Positions 49,516 to 61,653 of a stretch of 64,000 bases of DNA are shown here, piece after piece. Source of the DNA: Dryococelus australis (Eukaryota; Arthropoda; Insecta; Phasmatodea; Phasmatidae); NCBI GenBank assembly GCA_029891345.1, contig CM057009.1, forward strand, positions 311,402,166 to 311,466,165, in the 5' to 3' direction. Both the position numbers and the translations under genes were made by a program. Each line of letters begins with the position of its first letter. The stretch's first letter is position 1. The notes under the pieces are model-generated. The model was not told the origin of the DNA and did no database searches. It worked only from the letters and a program-made list of their open reading frames with translations.

Positions 49516-50007
49516 CTATATTTCTTCCCAGGTTGACAGTTGCGGGGGCATATAACTTCCTTCAATTGTAGCAGTCGGATCATTTCCTCCGGACTGGTAT
49601 CCTGTGGTTGAGGTGTCCTCATGCGTTCCCACGTGATCAATAACCTGTTTACGGCCTAGGTAGACCTTTCGCTGGCCATGATACATTATACAGTGGTATT
49701 GGTGGGGCCATGGGTGGCCAAGGATGACCATTTCCTGCAGTTCGGGTGCCACAATGAATTTGGCAGTGCTGGTGATATTCTGAATGGTGACGCTGAGCGT
49801 TATTCGTCCATTCACGGCGAGGGTACTGTTTGGTTTCGCTATGTGATTGGTTTTCAGCTGGGGTCGTACGGATTTCCTTTGTTCTAAGGAACATAGGTTG
49901 CTGTGTATAAAATTTCTGGTGGTTGCGGAGTCCACTATTGCTATAAAACCTTGGTAGTTGATGATGATTCCGATGTGTGGTTCCTCCGGATAGGTCGTCT
50001 CCTTCAT
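49516..50007 (-). pseudogene. Retropepsin-like protease segment
   Basis: The frame opens at an ATG directly after the TAA that ends the preceding frame (TAAATG, 50010-50005). It contains IAIVDSATTRNFIH, where a D-S/T-A/G triad is expected at the retropepsin active site; here it reads D-S-A. A later hydrophobic ELQEMVILGHPW corresponds to the ILG flap-side motif of retroviral-type proteases. In the element this enzyme would cleave Gag and Pol. About 163 codons, ending in a stop before any reverse transcriptase. Confidence 0.7.
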
Positions 50008-50916
50008 TTATTCGATTCTGGGCCCTTCTGACCCAGTGGTCGGCCCTTTTGATATCCCGGTATAGGTGTTTCCTGCCTGTGAGGATTTCTTCAGCAGGTT
50101 GGGAGTGGGTCGCAGACCACCATTGCATCCCCATTTTCCGTGCTTTTGTGTGGTCCTGGCCATGCCGGGCAATCTTTGTGAAAGTGATAGCCGGCGCAGA
50201 ATCAACACTGGGAGATTACGGACAGACGGTACTGGTTCCTTGGCCTTCTTTTCTTGGGGTTTCCCTGCTACCACGGCTGGCACGTATTTATGTCTTCTAG
50301 TTGGGCTTGCGCCTGTAGATTTCTTTCAACCTACTGCATCCGGTCTACTAATTCTTCCGCGTCGTGTGGCTTGGGTGCGATTAGGAACTTACATAGCTGT
50401 GGTAGCAGAATGTGGGCTATAACGGGTACAGGTTTCCTAGGTTTCTTCCAGGAAAATCCGTTGAAACAACTGCACCTTCCAGAAGATGAATATTTCGGTC
50501 TCTTCTCCGAGGAAATGGGTTCGGCTGTAGAACTCCGTTGTGAGGTTGGCTAACACCTCTTCGCTGGTAAATTCCGTAGTTAGCAGGTTTCGGAACTGTG
50601 TCCACTCAGTGATAAACTCCCCATGTTTTCCCCACCACTCGAGTGCTCTACCCTTGAGGTGTGCTTGTATGAGTTTAACCCACTGTTTTTGTGGGGTTTC
50701 TTGATATTCGAATTCCTTCTCACAGTCTGTCAGGAAGGAGAGCGGGTCTTTATGGGGCCGACCCGAAGTCTGGAATCGGGAGTTACCCTGTTGAATGGCT
50801 CGGTTCGGTTTTCTGCTCATGTTCGGGATTGTGTGGCTGGTATTCCGCGGCCTACTGACAGATGTCAGATCTATAGACCATTCCTGGTCGGGCCACCCGT
50901 TCGTCCGGCCCACCAT
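50008..50916 (-). pseudogene. gag: Gag of the minus-strand retroelement
   Basis: The first frame (50916-50437) carries the retrotransposon-gag pattern: DPLSFLTDCEKEFEYQ, a WVKLIQAHLKGRALEWWGKH block (the usual L-x-G-x-A-x-x-W core) and a leucine-rich end. A frame change near 50440 is followed by a basic/polar region (to 50011). A degenerate zinc knuckle of the form C-x2-C...H-x4-C is visible in another frame near 50170 (FCAGYHFHKDC), with a stop replacing a residue. The product would coat element RNA. It is inactive because of frameshifts. Confidence 0.75.
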
Positions 50917-51369
50917 TGCAGGTGTGGTGGAATATTTCGGTGCAGATAATGGACCTCATGGTGTATTGCCCCTGCCCTTGGCAGGTCACCCAGATACAAT
51001 ACGCTGTCTGGCACTTCCAGCAGTCCTAGCACAAGTATTCAGGGCCATCGGTGTGGCGGATGATCTAATCCCATCCTAAACAGGCATAGTTAAACTGCCA
51101 CTGGCAATGAGCACACTGGATTCTGTGGATCTCTTCTCTGGGACATTCTGTTTGGCAAATTGGTTGCTAAGGATGGAGTTCATAATTTCCTCCTAGTGCT
51201 CCCGCACTACTTCTTTGTATCTTACATCTTTGGGGTTTCTTGAGCGCCAAGGGTTTTTTGCGACTCCCCAAAATCTGGTCTTGGTTTACTTTGAGCCCTG
51301 GGTAGTTTTCTCGCCTCGGGGTCGTGCTGGCATGGTTCAGCCTAATTTGTTTCCAAATTACGATGGGCA

Positions 51370-51386
51370 CCCCACATTGGGCGCCA
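51370..51386 (-). other. Retroelement primer-binding site, tRNA-Lys type
   Basis: The minus strand reads TGGCGCCCAATGTGGGG. From memory, this is complementary to the 3' end of insect tRNA-Lys(CUU) with one mismatch. It lies about 450 bases before the gag start, as expected. It fixes the element's orientation and predicts that a 5' terminal repeat ends just above 51392. Confidence 0.75.
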
Positions 51387-51391
51387 AAAAG

Positions 51392-52560
51392 TGTCCTCGT
51401 TGACGCATGACAGTCCCTGCTGGTGGACTGTCCCTGTCCTGGGTGACTCACTCGATGCTAGGCGAGTCGCATCCCAAGGCGGTTATTCTGTTCTGGGCAC
51501 TGTGGCCTGCCTGGTGTACAATACAGACTTGGTTGGCCGGCGTCATGGTACGAAGTCGAGTTCGGCAAGATTCACCCAGTATGGAGTGGGCTTAGGTTGT
51601 GGTACAGTAGGGTGGCGGGCTGGTTCAGTAATTGATGGTGTTGCCCCTGTTCCCACTACCTGGGTAGCACTCGACTGAGTGGTGGTCAATGTCAGTGTGG
51701 TGCTAGGATGCAGTTCCAGTGTGCTGACGGACCTGTTGCTAAACAGTGCCACCTGCATTATAGGGTGATATCCTACCCCGAACTTGGGGGTGGTTCGAAC
51801 AAATCCACGTGTATGTCTGCAGATGCAGGTACGGTGAGATGTCACAGCAATTCAGCCGGTTCACATGGATTGAGAAGTCCGAACCTGCTAGGAAGGATAC
51901 ATAGCCTTCGTGGATTTTTGGAGATCTCTCGTGCCTTCTCGGACCATCTCTCAACTCCACTCCTACAGGTGTAAGGCAATAGGCACAAAAATCAGGGTTG
52001 TAGTTAGGCAGTTGACGTTTATGTGTCCAAGTGTGGGTGCCAATTACTGCTGCCAACATCGCCTCACTCTAGGCTCCTCCACCAGGTGGAGAAGGTTCAA
52101 TCTGTGGGGTGGTGGTTGCGGCAACCACAGAGTGTTGTCCTGCTGGGGTATTTTTCCCTGCCCCAGAGCTCAATCCTTTTGGCACCACCTGTGAGCAGTG
52201 AGAGTTGAGCACCATGGCCGGTAAGCCAATACCACCAGAAGTGTACCTAGTGTCGCGGCTGTACCGTTCCTCCCACTTGGTGCAAGGAACGAGTGACCTT
52301 CCATTACTGGTTTGGTGTGTGTCCAGTGGTAACTGGTCTTCCCGGACTCCAAGAAGATCCCCTCTTCGGCACCACAAAGTGAGGACAAGCTTGTCTTGAA
52401 CATCTGTACTTGTAAAGGATGTTTACAATTGCACCACAGTTCGTAAGACATACCTTGGAGAACTGAGTCAATAACATATGTGTAAGGAAATAAGGTTGGA
52501 CTGTAATGCCATTTGGCTTGGTGAAATTTGGCCATTCACTGGGGCAGCAGCCAATTAAAA
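51392..52560 (-). repeat. Candidate 5' long terminal repeat, outer edge unknown
   Basis: The sequence directly outside the primer site starts on the plus strand with TGTCCTCG, so the minus-strand repeat would end ...CGAGGACA. The block is GC-rich like the element, but no matching second copy was found below 48.2 kb, so the outer end and length are not defined. Open frames here have no known domain. Confidence 0.35.
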
Positions 52561-55415
52561 GATCTGCGGGTTGAATATGCTAAGGACTTGGGAGTCAAGC
52601 CTTCATGTCACTGAAATTACAAAACTTTTCTTTAACTTCTTATGGACCGAGCCCTCACTAGATTTTCTCAAACCTGCATACGTGTTTAAAGGGTAGTCAA
52701 AAATTTATAAGTGATATTCTGGTGGTTTCATTTTTCTCTTTATTTATCTTATCCTTATAGTTATTAATTGAAGGTAATCCACAAAATTCAATTGTTCAAA
52801 ATATAGGTTTGTGGTCTTGGAAACAGTGACATGAAATACACATCACCGAATCAGTGAACGAGGCTGAGAGTGACTGGCTGTCATAGGCGCTGACTGTGGG
52901 GGTGCTTTACACACTGAGCACTCCCAAAAAATTCCAGGGGTGCTGAGCACCCCAATTATTTCAGCCCTTTGAACCCATAATATTTTATTATAGGTTTCTG
53001 TTTAGGATACAGGATTGGGATGTGAGTAGTGTTTGCTAGCCTTGCAACAGGCAGCTGGTGCCATCTCATATGTAAGCTTTTAATTGAATTTCTGTATATG
53101 TTAAAAATATTTGTTTTAACTGACGCATGCCACTTTCTAGTAATATTACTAATCGACTAAGACTCATCAACATTGCGTATTTCTACATAACCCGAGGAAG
53201 GGTTTAGATTGCATGTATCTTATAAGGCGATTCTAGACACATGAAATGTGTACGTTGCGCAAGCGGCCAAGAAACTCATCCCCCCCCCCCCGCCCCGAGA
53301 GTCGCTAAAAATCGTCACGTGCCATGAAGCAGCCCGAACCTTGCCGAAGCCGAGTGCCGTGCAGAGAGGGAGCTACCCTACCCAGCCTCACACAAGAGGG
53401 ATGTCACAAGGCGACGTCACACCTCCCACTCTGGTCCCGGCGTGGACCTGATCAACAGCTGAAAACGGCAGTTATTTTCTCCAGTAGCTCGCCTCACCAC
53501 TTCGTGTGTTGGGGCTCTCTACAGAACATTAGGCCCTCACGGCACTCTCCAAGAACTCCAGAAGCTTAAGCAACGCCAGAGGCTGCCATCATCACCAACA
53601 ACCAGAAACTCCAGAGGCTTCTCTCAACAGCTGTCAGGAATTCCAGTGTCTCCTATCACCAGCCAGCAGCGGTCCCAGAGGCTGCCGTCAACGACGACAA
53701 CCAGCTCCAAAGGTTCTGCAACATCTACCACCAGTTCTTCAACAGTATGGATGCAGAAATCTTTACCACACTCTCCATTGTCGTACCTCCTGGTTCGACA
53801 ACAGCCACTACTTTCTGGTAGTAGCAACTACACCCACTGCCGTTAAAAGTAGTGGCACCTTTTTTTTCTTAACGTCTCTCTGAGACATCCCGAGTTAGAG
53901 TAGCTGCGACTGAGTTTTTTTTTAAGCCGTCGAAGTCATTCTATACCATGTTAGATAAGGAGCAGGTCTCATACACCTGTTTAACAATATATTACTTTGA
54001 CAATGTTTTGCTTGGTAGGAGATAGTATGTGCCACCTTGTTTATTACTACATAATAAATACGTATTGTTCCTACCCGTGTGTTTTATTCAAGAGGTGTAT
54101 TTCCTACTCGCACCAATCGTCAACAAGCAGCCAGATTGCCTAGCACAGAACCCAGAATTCCAGCAGTCGACACCAGCAGTAAGACAGTACAGGCCAGTAC
54201 CAGTGGTACCCAACCACCCCTGCAGTTGGAGAAACAGGTTACGAATCAGGTAGGCAAGGTAAGGAAGCCTGACCGAGTAAGTAAGGTGTGCTCGCAGTCC
54301 AAGACTTTGTGCCAAGCAGGATACCAACTCGACTTACCCAGCATAATCCAAGGCTCCGGTATTTCGACAGTAACCTGTAATATTGACCCAGCACGCCTGA
54401 CCTAGTGCAAGTAAAACCACATGGATCATGCCTCAGTTTAGACTTTAGAAAGGGACATGCGTCATAACAAAACTCTGTGATGTTTTGTGCTGTTATAGTA
54501 TAATTTTATGCCGAAAGTAATTTAGTTTTTCCTGTATCAGGCTGAATTTGCTACCATGTCTCAGTTTATAGAAATGAAAATCTTGTGCTGTAATTGTATG
54601 CCACACTTTTTTAACATACATTTAGAGTTACAAATTACACCTTAATTATTGCATTTAAGCTGCATCGTTACTTAAATATGGCACTTGAAAATTTTTGGTT
54701 TTGTCTAGCCCCTCACTTTTTGTTTGGAGCACCGCCAATATTTTTTCAAGACAAAGCCCCTTCTGGTGGCTGTAGTTTTTAGTTATTCATAAACAAGACT
54801 TCTTCACAGTAATACTCACCAATAAAGAGCGAAAGCATCTGGCTGAACAATATTAGAAAGATCTGGCGTTACTAAAAAAATCTGACGTCATATTAATATA
54901 TCTTGTACTGTATTCGCTGAATGCCGAGCATCATATTCATCTAGCGAACTGAAGAGTATAAAACCTGCAACAAATACAATTTTCATAAAAATTAAAATTT
55001 GTTAGCTTACTCTATTCAACTAGGTAACCTACATATAAAATTTGTTGTCTTATGCTACTTACTATGCTGCACACTTTAAACATCGTAAAGCAGTGATTGC
55101 ATAGCGTGAACAGTTGAGGCTAATATAATTATTTTTTTGTGGTTCAGTACGAGAAAAGTAAATTTCAAGAAGATCACAAAAGAAATTTGCAACAAGCAAT
55201 TGAGCTCTAGAATGTCTTCTTGTTGGAATTTTAAGTGAGTTCTTAAAGAGTTTCGGAGTGTGTTAAATGTGACAATTTGGAATATTGGAAAAGATGATTA
55301 GCAGCTTCACATTTTGCAAGTTTTGGTAACCAATTGAACCCTAAATAATTACGAATTTGGCATTTTTGAAAGGCACAACAGAGTATTGTGCACAGCAAGA
55401 GCATAATATAACATG
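52561..55415. other. Intergenic, with hairpin-forming and Ser/Thr-rich stretches
   Basis: 52890-52960 contains 'gggggtgct' and 'ggggtgctgagcacccc', an internal palindrome typical of short non-autonomous elements. A C-run lies at 53279-53291. 53560-53850 is rich in ccagaggct/ccaccag repeats, and the plus frame is Ser/Thr-rich. A plus frame at 54079-54405 (Gln/Ser/Thr-rich) has no known domain. 54420-55400 is AT-rich. Confidence 0.4.
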
Positions 55416-55419
55416 CTGT

Positions 55420-55870
55420 TACAGTAGTGCCAAGCAGCACATGGCATCATATACACTCTAACCCTCAGTACGGCAACAATACATAATCTAGGTCCCCTGA
55501 GCAAAGACAATTTGAAGTACTTTAAATTTAAAAAAAATATATATTTTTAATACCAAGTATGGGTGATTTTATTTTGCACTATTTTAGGGCCCGTAGTAAT
55601 AATATGTATGGCGCCGGCCACCTCCATTTTCCTGTCAATCAGCATCCCGGCCAGTAGTGGTTGGTTGGGACTCAACATTTGTGTAATTCCAAGGGGCATA
55701 CTGCAGTCTCGCAATATAAATTTTATTTTGAAGTTTTTGAAGGGCCTTGTAAATTTTTATCACATTTAGCGATGTGCTATTTATCATATGACGGCAATGG
55801 CCATTAAAACCAGTGACCAAGAATCAGTGCATGCATTCATATTTAATAGCAGTACAAGCCCTTGCTTACC
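55420..55870 (+). repeat. Direct duplication, left copy
   Basis: Matches 59460-60440 in order: 'atggcatcatata' with 'atgacatcacata', 'taggtcccctga' with 'tagccccctaga', 'tttgaagggccttgtaaatttttat' in both, and 'taaaaccagtgacc' with 'taaaaccagtgaga'. The copies are strongly diverged, so the duplication is old. Confidence 0.7.
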
Positions 55871-58060
55871 AGCCACACTGGCTTAATGTTTCCTTACCAT
55901 CCTGAAGATTCATGCTTTATATGTGTTGTATACTGCATCTAACTAGCGCCCCAGCCATTTAATCCAGTGCGCACTCTTAAAGTGGTGGGCATGTGGTTAG
56001 GCTTTTTGACCATCCCAGCTCAGGAACTGTGCAAGTAATGGGGAACAAGCTTCGTTCAGCAGTTGTGACGAGACGCCTTCCGACCCTGTGAGGGGGGGGG
56101 GGGGATAACAAAATGTGCCTCACTCCGTCACCCAGATAAAAACTATCCCCAACCCCGCCCATGGATGAAGTTAGACGTGATCAACATTAAACATCTATCT
56201 GAGCCATGCCCCGTCCTCGATATTGTATATAATTAAATAACGGCTAGAATACACCAAACACCTATACAGATCCATTACAGTGATGCACGAACACATGTTT
56301 TCAACTTCAGGCTTCTGATGCTAATATATTTCATTATTTAAATTACACTTCATAAATTCACGTGGCATTCCAAAAAGCCCAAAAAAGTACCCGGCCAACA
56401 CATTAAAAATACTGCATAAAAATTACTTCATGACATATTACGCTAATTCAAAAAAATGTGGCCAGTTCAGAAAGTTCGTTCTCACTCTTCTTTTCACCAT
56501 GTCTCATTAACGTACAAAAACAATTTTACACTCATTCCAAAAATTTGCACTCATGTTAAAAGCTGCCTCAGAGAAGCTACTAAGTTCGTGAATTGGCGAG
56601 TCTTAACTACTGAGTTACGTGTCGCACTCTGCTAATGAAGAAATAACAGTGTTATAATCACAGTACCTTGGTAGCAATCCTACCAGGGGCCTAACGATGT
56701 GAAGAAAATAGCCCGACCATTCGAGCAACGACGCACTGCATGGTGTCAGGCAGCATCTGCCCGCATCACCGTCGTGTTATACTTTCCAGCTCTCAGAATT
56801 CTGCCAAGCTTTTTTTCGACCCGCAGACGCAGTCTTCATTTCCATCGGCACTGCACTTCAATTGCGCCGCTCTGTCGTGACACACTCGTTCCCATATTAA
56901 GTTGACCGCGACCACCATGACGTGGACGTGCATACCCGGCAAATGTTTTGGCTAGACGAACAGTCAAGGTTTTATCCCCGGCCAAAATGACTTCCATCAT
57001 TCAGCCTGACAATTTTACCAGCAGACCGTCCAGTAGCACAGGGTGCAAATTCGAACACGTCCGCCGTTACCACAAAGTCGGGGATCACCTCGACATGTTT
57101 TACACACCAAAGTCCAGAAATTATTTCAGTGACTTTCATGATTAAAAAATAGAGCTACGGACATTTGGCAATCTGCAACCGTCTCTAAATAGTGTTCGAA
57201 ACCTCGGCACAAACTTTTATTCACAGCAAACAGTTCATTCCTTTCCAACTCCGTGCTCTCGATTACGTTATAGAACCTGTCTATATTTCTGGTCAGTTTT
57301 GCACACATTTTCCGAGGAGGGTTGCATCTCATACAATATTAAACGCCATCTTGTGTCTAGTCCAGCGCGGCCCCATTTCACAATGTTACTTTACATTCCA
57401 CGCCTCGCTCGAACCAGGGACTATTTCGTCGCAACCCGACAAGACACAGTACGGGCACAATCCAAATTTAAGTGAGACTACAGCGGTGGAAATTCTGTCG
57501 TAGTCAGACCTTACGTACACACCGTCCATTCTCTCTAACCCGACGCTGGCTGGGAACACACATAATCGGTCCTCCATAGCTTTAACTCCCGCGACGACCA
57601 ACAGACACTTTCCGGCCACGCAATCATAATTCAGTCCCGTAACATTACTGCTGGCTCACGCAGCTGACACTCTCGACCGCCTGCCGAAATCACACTCCAC
57701 CAGGCATACCGCTTATTACTCCCTGCCATGGCCCCCATCGTGGCTCGCGTGCTGTACACTCCCCTACCCATCCCCGCGACGTCATGCGGGACATGCCAGA
57801 TCGACACCCGGTAGCCATTCTTTACATTAAGATGGCGGAACAAGGAACTACAAATGCAATAATCGACTCACAGCCCATATCGCAATCGTTACCCAGAAAT
57901 AACACTCATTGATAATTATCCCTCAGTGAATAATGGTAAATATGATTAAATGTTTGATAAAAAAATTACAATGTATATATACGCAAATTATTAAATGATA
58001 GGGATAAATGCATGACCGGTCATAATAAAATTATTAACATACATACTAAAAACTACCAGC
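55871..58060. other. Intergenic, with CpG-richer block 56.7-57.85 kb
   Basis: 56690-57850 is CpG-richer and has minus frames of 60-80 codons (57843-57631, 57619-57386, 57332-57126). The middle one includes ERMDGVYVRSDYD and CPYCVLSGCDE, but no family is recognised. It could be a decayed element or exons of an unknown gene. A G-run lies at 56092-56104. Confidence 0.3.
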
Positions 58061-58063
58061 GCG

Positions 58064-58723
58064 GTGATACCAAACACTATAAAAATTACCCTAAATATAT
58101 TTACTAAAAATACAAAAAAAAAAATGGGGCGATTCCCAAATCGTCACACAGTGATGGGACTTAACCTTTTGCGCTACCTCTGCTATGAACAGCTCGAGGA
58201 ATGGCAGAGAGCAGAATCAAGTCAGCAGGAGAAAGTACCACTTATTAGAGTGTTGTTGCTTCATAGTGACACAGAATGTGTGCCGCACCACACCGAGCCC
58301 ATGCAGCAAGTGCATACAAACACTGTCATGACAGAGTCAGTTGAGCCACCGAACTTGATGCGGTTCCCTGAGGTGTTAACTGAGCTGGCTGAGCCACTGG
58401 TACTGACGTGGTTTTCCAATATTGCATCCATACTGCAATTGTGTGGAACAGCGACAGTGAAGGTCACAACGGACACACCCTTAAAGTGTGATATGCAGCT
58501 GGATGAATTGGTAGCATAATTGTCACCAGACCAACCTGAGGTGCCGCCACACAGAGCAGACAGCCCACCCAATACTATGGTGAGTGTGGAGCCCTGCCCA
58601 GCCAGTAACAAAGAACCTTCTGATGTTTCAACACCGGGTATCGAGACACCGCTGCCAACATCTGCCCCGGCCATGCTTCTGGTGGTCAGAATCCCGGCTG
58701 AAACGTGGGTATGGTGGTTATAA
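58064..58723 (+). pseudogene. Unrecognised open frame with one in-frame stop
   Basis: A plus frame runs from 58064 to 58723, broken only by TAA at 58517-58519. The N-terminal part includes MGRFPNRHTVMGLNLLRYL and EQLEEWQRAE; the rest is Glu/Thr/Pro-rich. It resembles no family I know; the composition could fit a gag-like or low-complexity protein. Downstream frames to 59214 are shorter. It lies between the two copies of the 55/59-kb duplication. Confidence 0.25.
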
Positions 58724-59459
58724 GTGGCCTTCCTTTAAACATCACTACCTGCATCACCAACCGCAGGAATGCAGGATGCAGCCATAATGATACCCAGCAT
58801 CTACCAAGCACCAATGACATCAGACACAGCAGAATCCGAATGAAGGTGCTCTGGTCAACAGAGCACTGCCAGACACAGCCAATCCATAGCTGACAGGTCA
58901 ACTCCAACGCTTTCATGGGTGTACCAGTGCCCATCTGCTACTCAGTAAGGTGCATTTGAGAGTAAAACAAGACGATGGGGTTCAGGGTATGCAGGAAGTA
59001 GATGCATTCGAAGCGTGTCCCATATACCAACTTTCCAAGTCACGCTGTTGGAGATGCCGAGGGAAAATCCACCAACAACTGTAGCTCATTGATGAAGGCT
59101 TTCCAGCAACCAGACTTCAGCCAAGCTGCCTGGAACAACCCTGCAGCTGCATGCATGAGACGGACACGCTCAACTGCACTGCCCACCTATACTCGTGCTG
59201 ATGACATGGAATAATGTCAGGCATGGTTGTGAAACAGCACTGCGTGACATTCGTCCGCACAGCAAAGGGACAGTGTAATTACTAGTGACTATCCCAATTT
59301 GGACTAGTGTCCTGTATAAACGAACAATGTTAACGGACCATGTCATACTTTCTCACCTCAATTTTAGTCCAGTCCTGACGGCTACTCAGCAGCACCTGCA
59401 GAAAATGTGATTGTTAAAAAGTGTGCAGAAGAAGTGTGACATCGCCACCTGGTACCACT

Positions 59460-60440
59460 TTGCCCAATAACCATATGACATCACATATTCTGAAAACCCT
59501 CGAGACGGCGGCGTCACATAATATTAGCCCCCTAGATCAAAACAATGTTAATTAATTTTAATAAAAAAAATTTTTAACACCAGGAAAAGGTGATAATCTC
59601 ATAATATTTTTTAAGCAACAAATAACATTTTCCCATTTCAGTTTTATTTTTGTTTCAAGACTTTTAAATAATAGTCGGAGGGACAACTGGAGAGGTTGCC
59701 TTCCGGTCACTATGTTGCCAGTATTGTAACATCAGTTGTAAGGGACAGAGGTGTGTTACGTGGAGGCCTGCATCTTGAGTTTGCTGAAATGATTTGTTAG
59801 TTTTTGTCCGTAACATAATTAACTCTGGAACCTTCGGTTGTCACTACAATGAGTATTCTCACCACTTGCTGACATATATTTAGTTTTAATGCACGAGTTA
59901 TTGTACCACTTGCTAGAGTGAAGAGTGGAGTGAAGAGATTCAGGCAACTCTTAACAGCCAGGTCTTGAGAGCTGATTAGGTTGAAGCGAGGTGAGTGTGG
60001 AGCAATGTCAGAATTAAAGGGCAGGGGAAACGGGAGATCCCTGAGAAAACCCGCCGACCAGTGGCATCGTCCGCCATGATTCCCACATGCAAAAATTCCG
60101 GAGTAACCCTGCCAGAAATCGAACCCGGTTCTCCTAGGTGGGAGGCGAGTAGTCTAACCAGTACATCACCAAGGCCCCCAGCCACAAGCTAGAGATGTGG
60201 CGATAGCTGTATGGTGCCAGCATGGTCAGCAGAAATCATGTGGGACTCAACTTTTGCGAAATTTTAAAGGTCATACTGTAGCCTGCAGCATAAACTTTAT
60301 TTTCACGTGTTTGAAGGGCCTTGTAAATTTTTATTAAATTAATTGTTGTGCTATGTATCACGTGGTGGCTGCTGCCAATAAAACCAGTGAGAAAGCTTCA
60401 GCGCATGCATACTTATTTTGTAGCAGTAAAGTTCATTGTT
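59460..60440 (+). repeat. Direct duplication, right copy, interrupted by a SINE
   Basis: Homologous to 55420-55870 at its two ends. About 300 unmatched bases and a full SINE (59931-60183) separate the halves. Confidence 0.7.
59931..60183 (-). mobile_element. tRNA-derived SINE (main family), full-length copy
   Basis: The minus-strand head holds box A-like 'tgatgtactggttagac' and box B-like GGTTCGATTTC, then the family body (gcatgtgggaatcatggc, gcgggttttctcagggatc) and the tail 'ctcttcac'. It is inserted into the right copy of the 55/59-kb duplication, so it post-dates that event. Confidence 0.9.
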
Positions 60441-61640
60441 TATGGGTGTGCAGTGTGCTCTCAACAGCACTGCAGTTTATGGAGTGTAAAGCAAGTTTTA
60501 TTTTAGTTGCCTGCTCCCGTAGACTCTGAAAGTGAAGACGACAATGTTGTGGAGCTGTTGACTGCAGATATACCAAGTCAAAGAATTTATCTTCCACAGT
60601 CATCTCCTTTTGCAGAATACCGATATGTTTATTTTTCCATCGTTCTTCCTGTGAGCTATTCCATCTCAATTCAGACAGGCAGCAAAAAAATGTGTCAGGT
60701 CACCATCACGGATTTTCTTTAAAAAATTATAGCTTTTACAACCAGTGAAGACAAGAAGTAAACTAAAAGGGTTTCTCCCCCAAAAATGTTATCCCATTGT
60801 TATAGCATTTTGAAATTGGACCAAAATTCAAAAAGTGGGGAAAACACATGTTTTTAAAATGAGCATTCCTTCAAAACTATTTTATTAATTCCATTGATTT
60901 TTTTTATTTCGTAGCTATTGTATTGAAATCCAGTGTGGTATAGTTAGAATGAGCCCTATGGCAATATTAATAAGGGGGAAAAAACTGAAACTTTTTTTTT
61001 TAAATTTTTTTTACATAAGGAATAATTAATTTTTAGTAAAAGTAATTCTGGCAATGCGTGCACCTATTGCAGTAGTTTTACATGAAATTTTATGTTTAAG
61101 CCTAGGGTGCAAGCAATTACCAATATGCAATTTACAATTATGCAAAATTAGATGAAAATGCCATTTTTGATTGACAATTACTCTAAAACCCATTTTTTTA
61201 AATCTGAAAATTAGTATGATGTCTTTTCCTTTGTTAATAGCGTGCACTTTGTATAATAGTGTGTTTTTACTTGTAACCATTTCTAGAAGTTTTTGAAAAT
61301 GTCATGTTTTACGAGTTGAGAAATGTTTTACAGCATTACAATAAAAGGTGACAGACTGACAATTCTTAACAGCAAATTTGTAAGATTTTCGGTACTTTGA
61401 GTTAAAATGCAGGTGAGTGATGTTCCAATATTACATTTACACAATACATATTCTAAATTCTAACTCAGATGTAAACAGAACTTGCAAAGTAAAATTAGAA
61501 TTAATAAAAATGTCATATTTTGTTGTTCCACAAAAAGTGTAATTTAAAAACGAGTACAATTATATTTTTAAATAATTACAATGAGACTGCTTACCTCATC
61601 TTCAGCTGTATATTGACAAAGTTACTAGGAGATTTTGGGA
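60441..61640. other. Intergenic, possible acidic exon at 60.5 kb
   Basis: A pyrimidine-rich 'ttttattttag' at about 60494-60504 precedes an open plus frame with PVDSESEDDNVVELLTADIP, which looks exon-like but is isolated. The rest is AT-rich without recognised features. Confidence 0.3.
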
Positions 61641-61653
61641 ATGGTTTACAACA

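Larger units (their letters stand above)
48170..51392 (-). mobile_element. Gag-protease retroelement remnant (LTR type), minus strand
   Basis: Read on the minus strand: primer-binding site (51370-51386), a leader of about 450 bases, gag (from 50916), a retropepsin-like segment (50007-49516) and a further coding-like region to 48170. Reverse transcriptase, RNase H and integrase were not found, so the 3' half is missing or replaced. GC content and CpG are higher than in flanking DNA, which suggests a later arrival than the Ty3-type element at 21 kb. No 3' terminal repeat was found. Confidence 0.75.
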
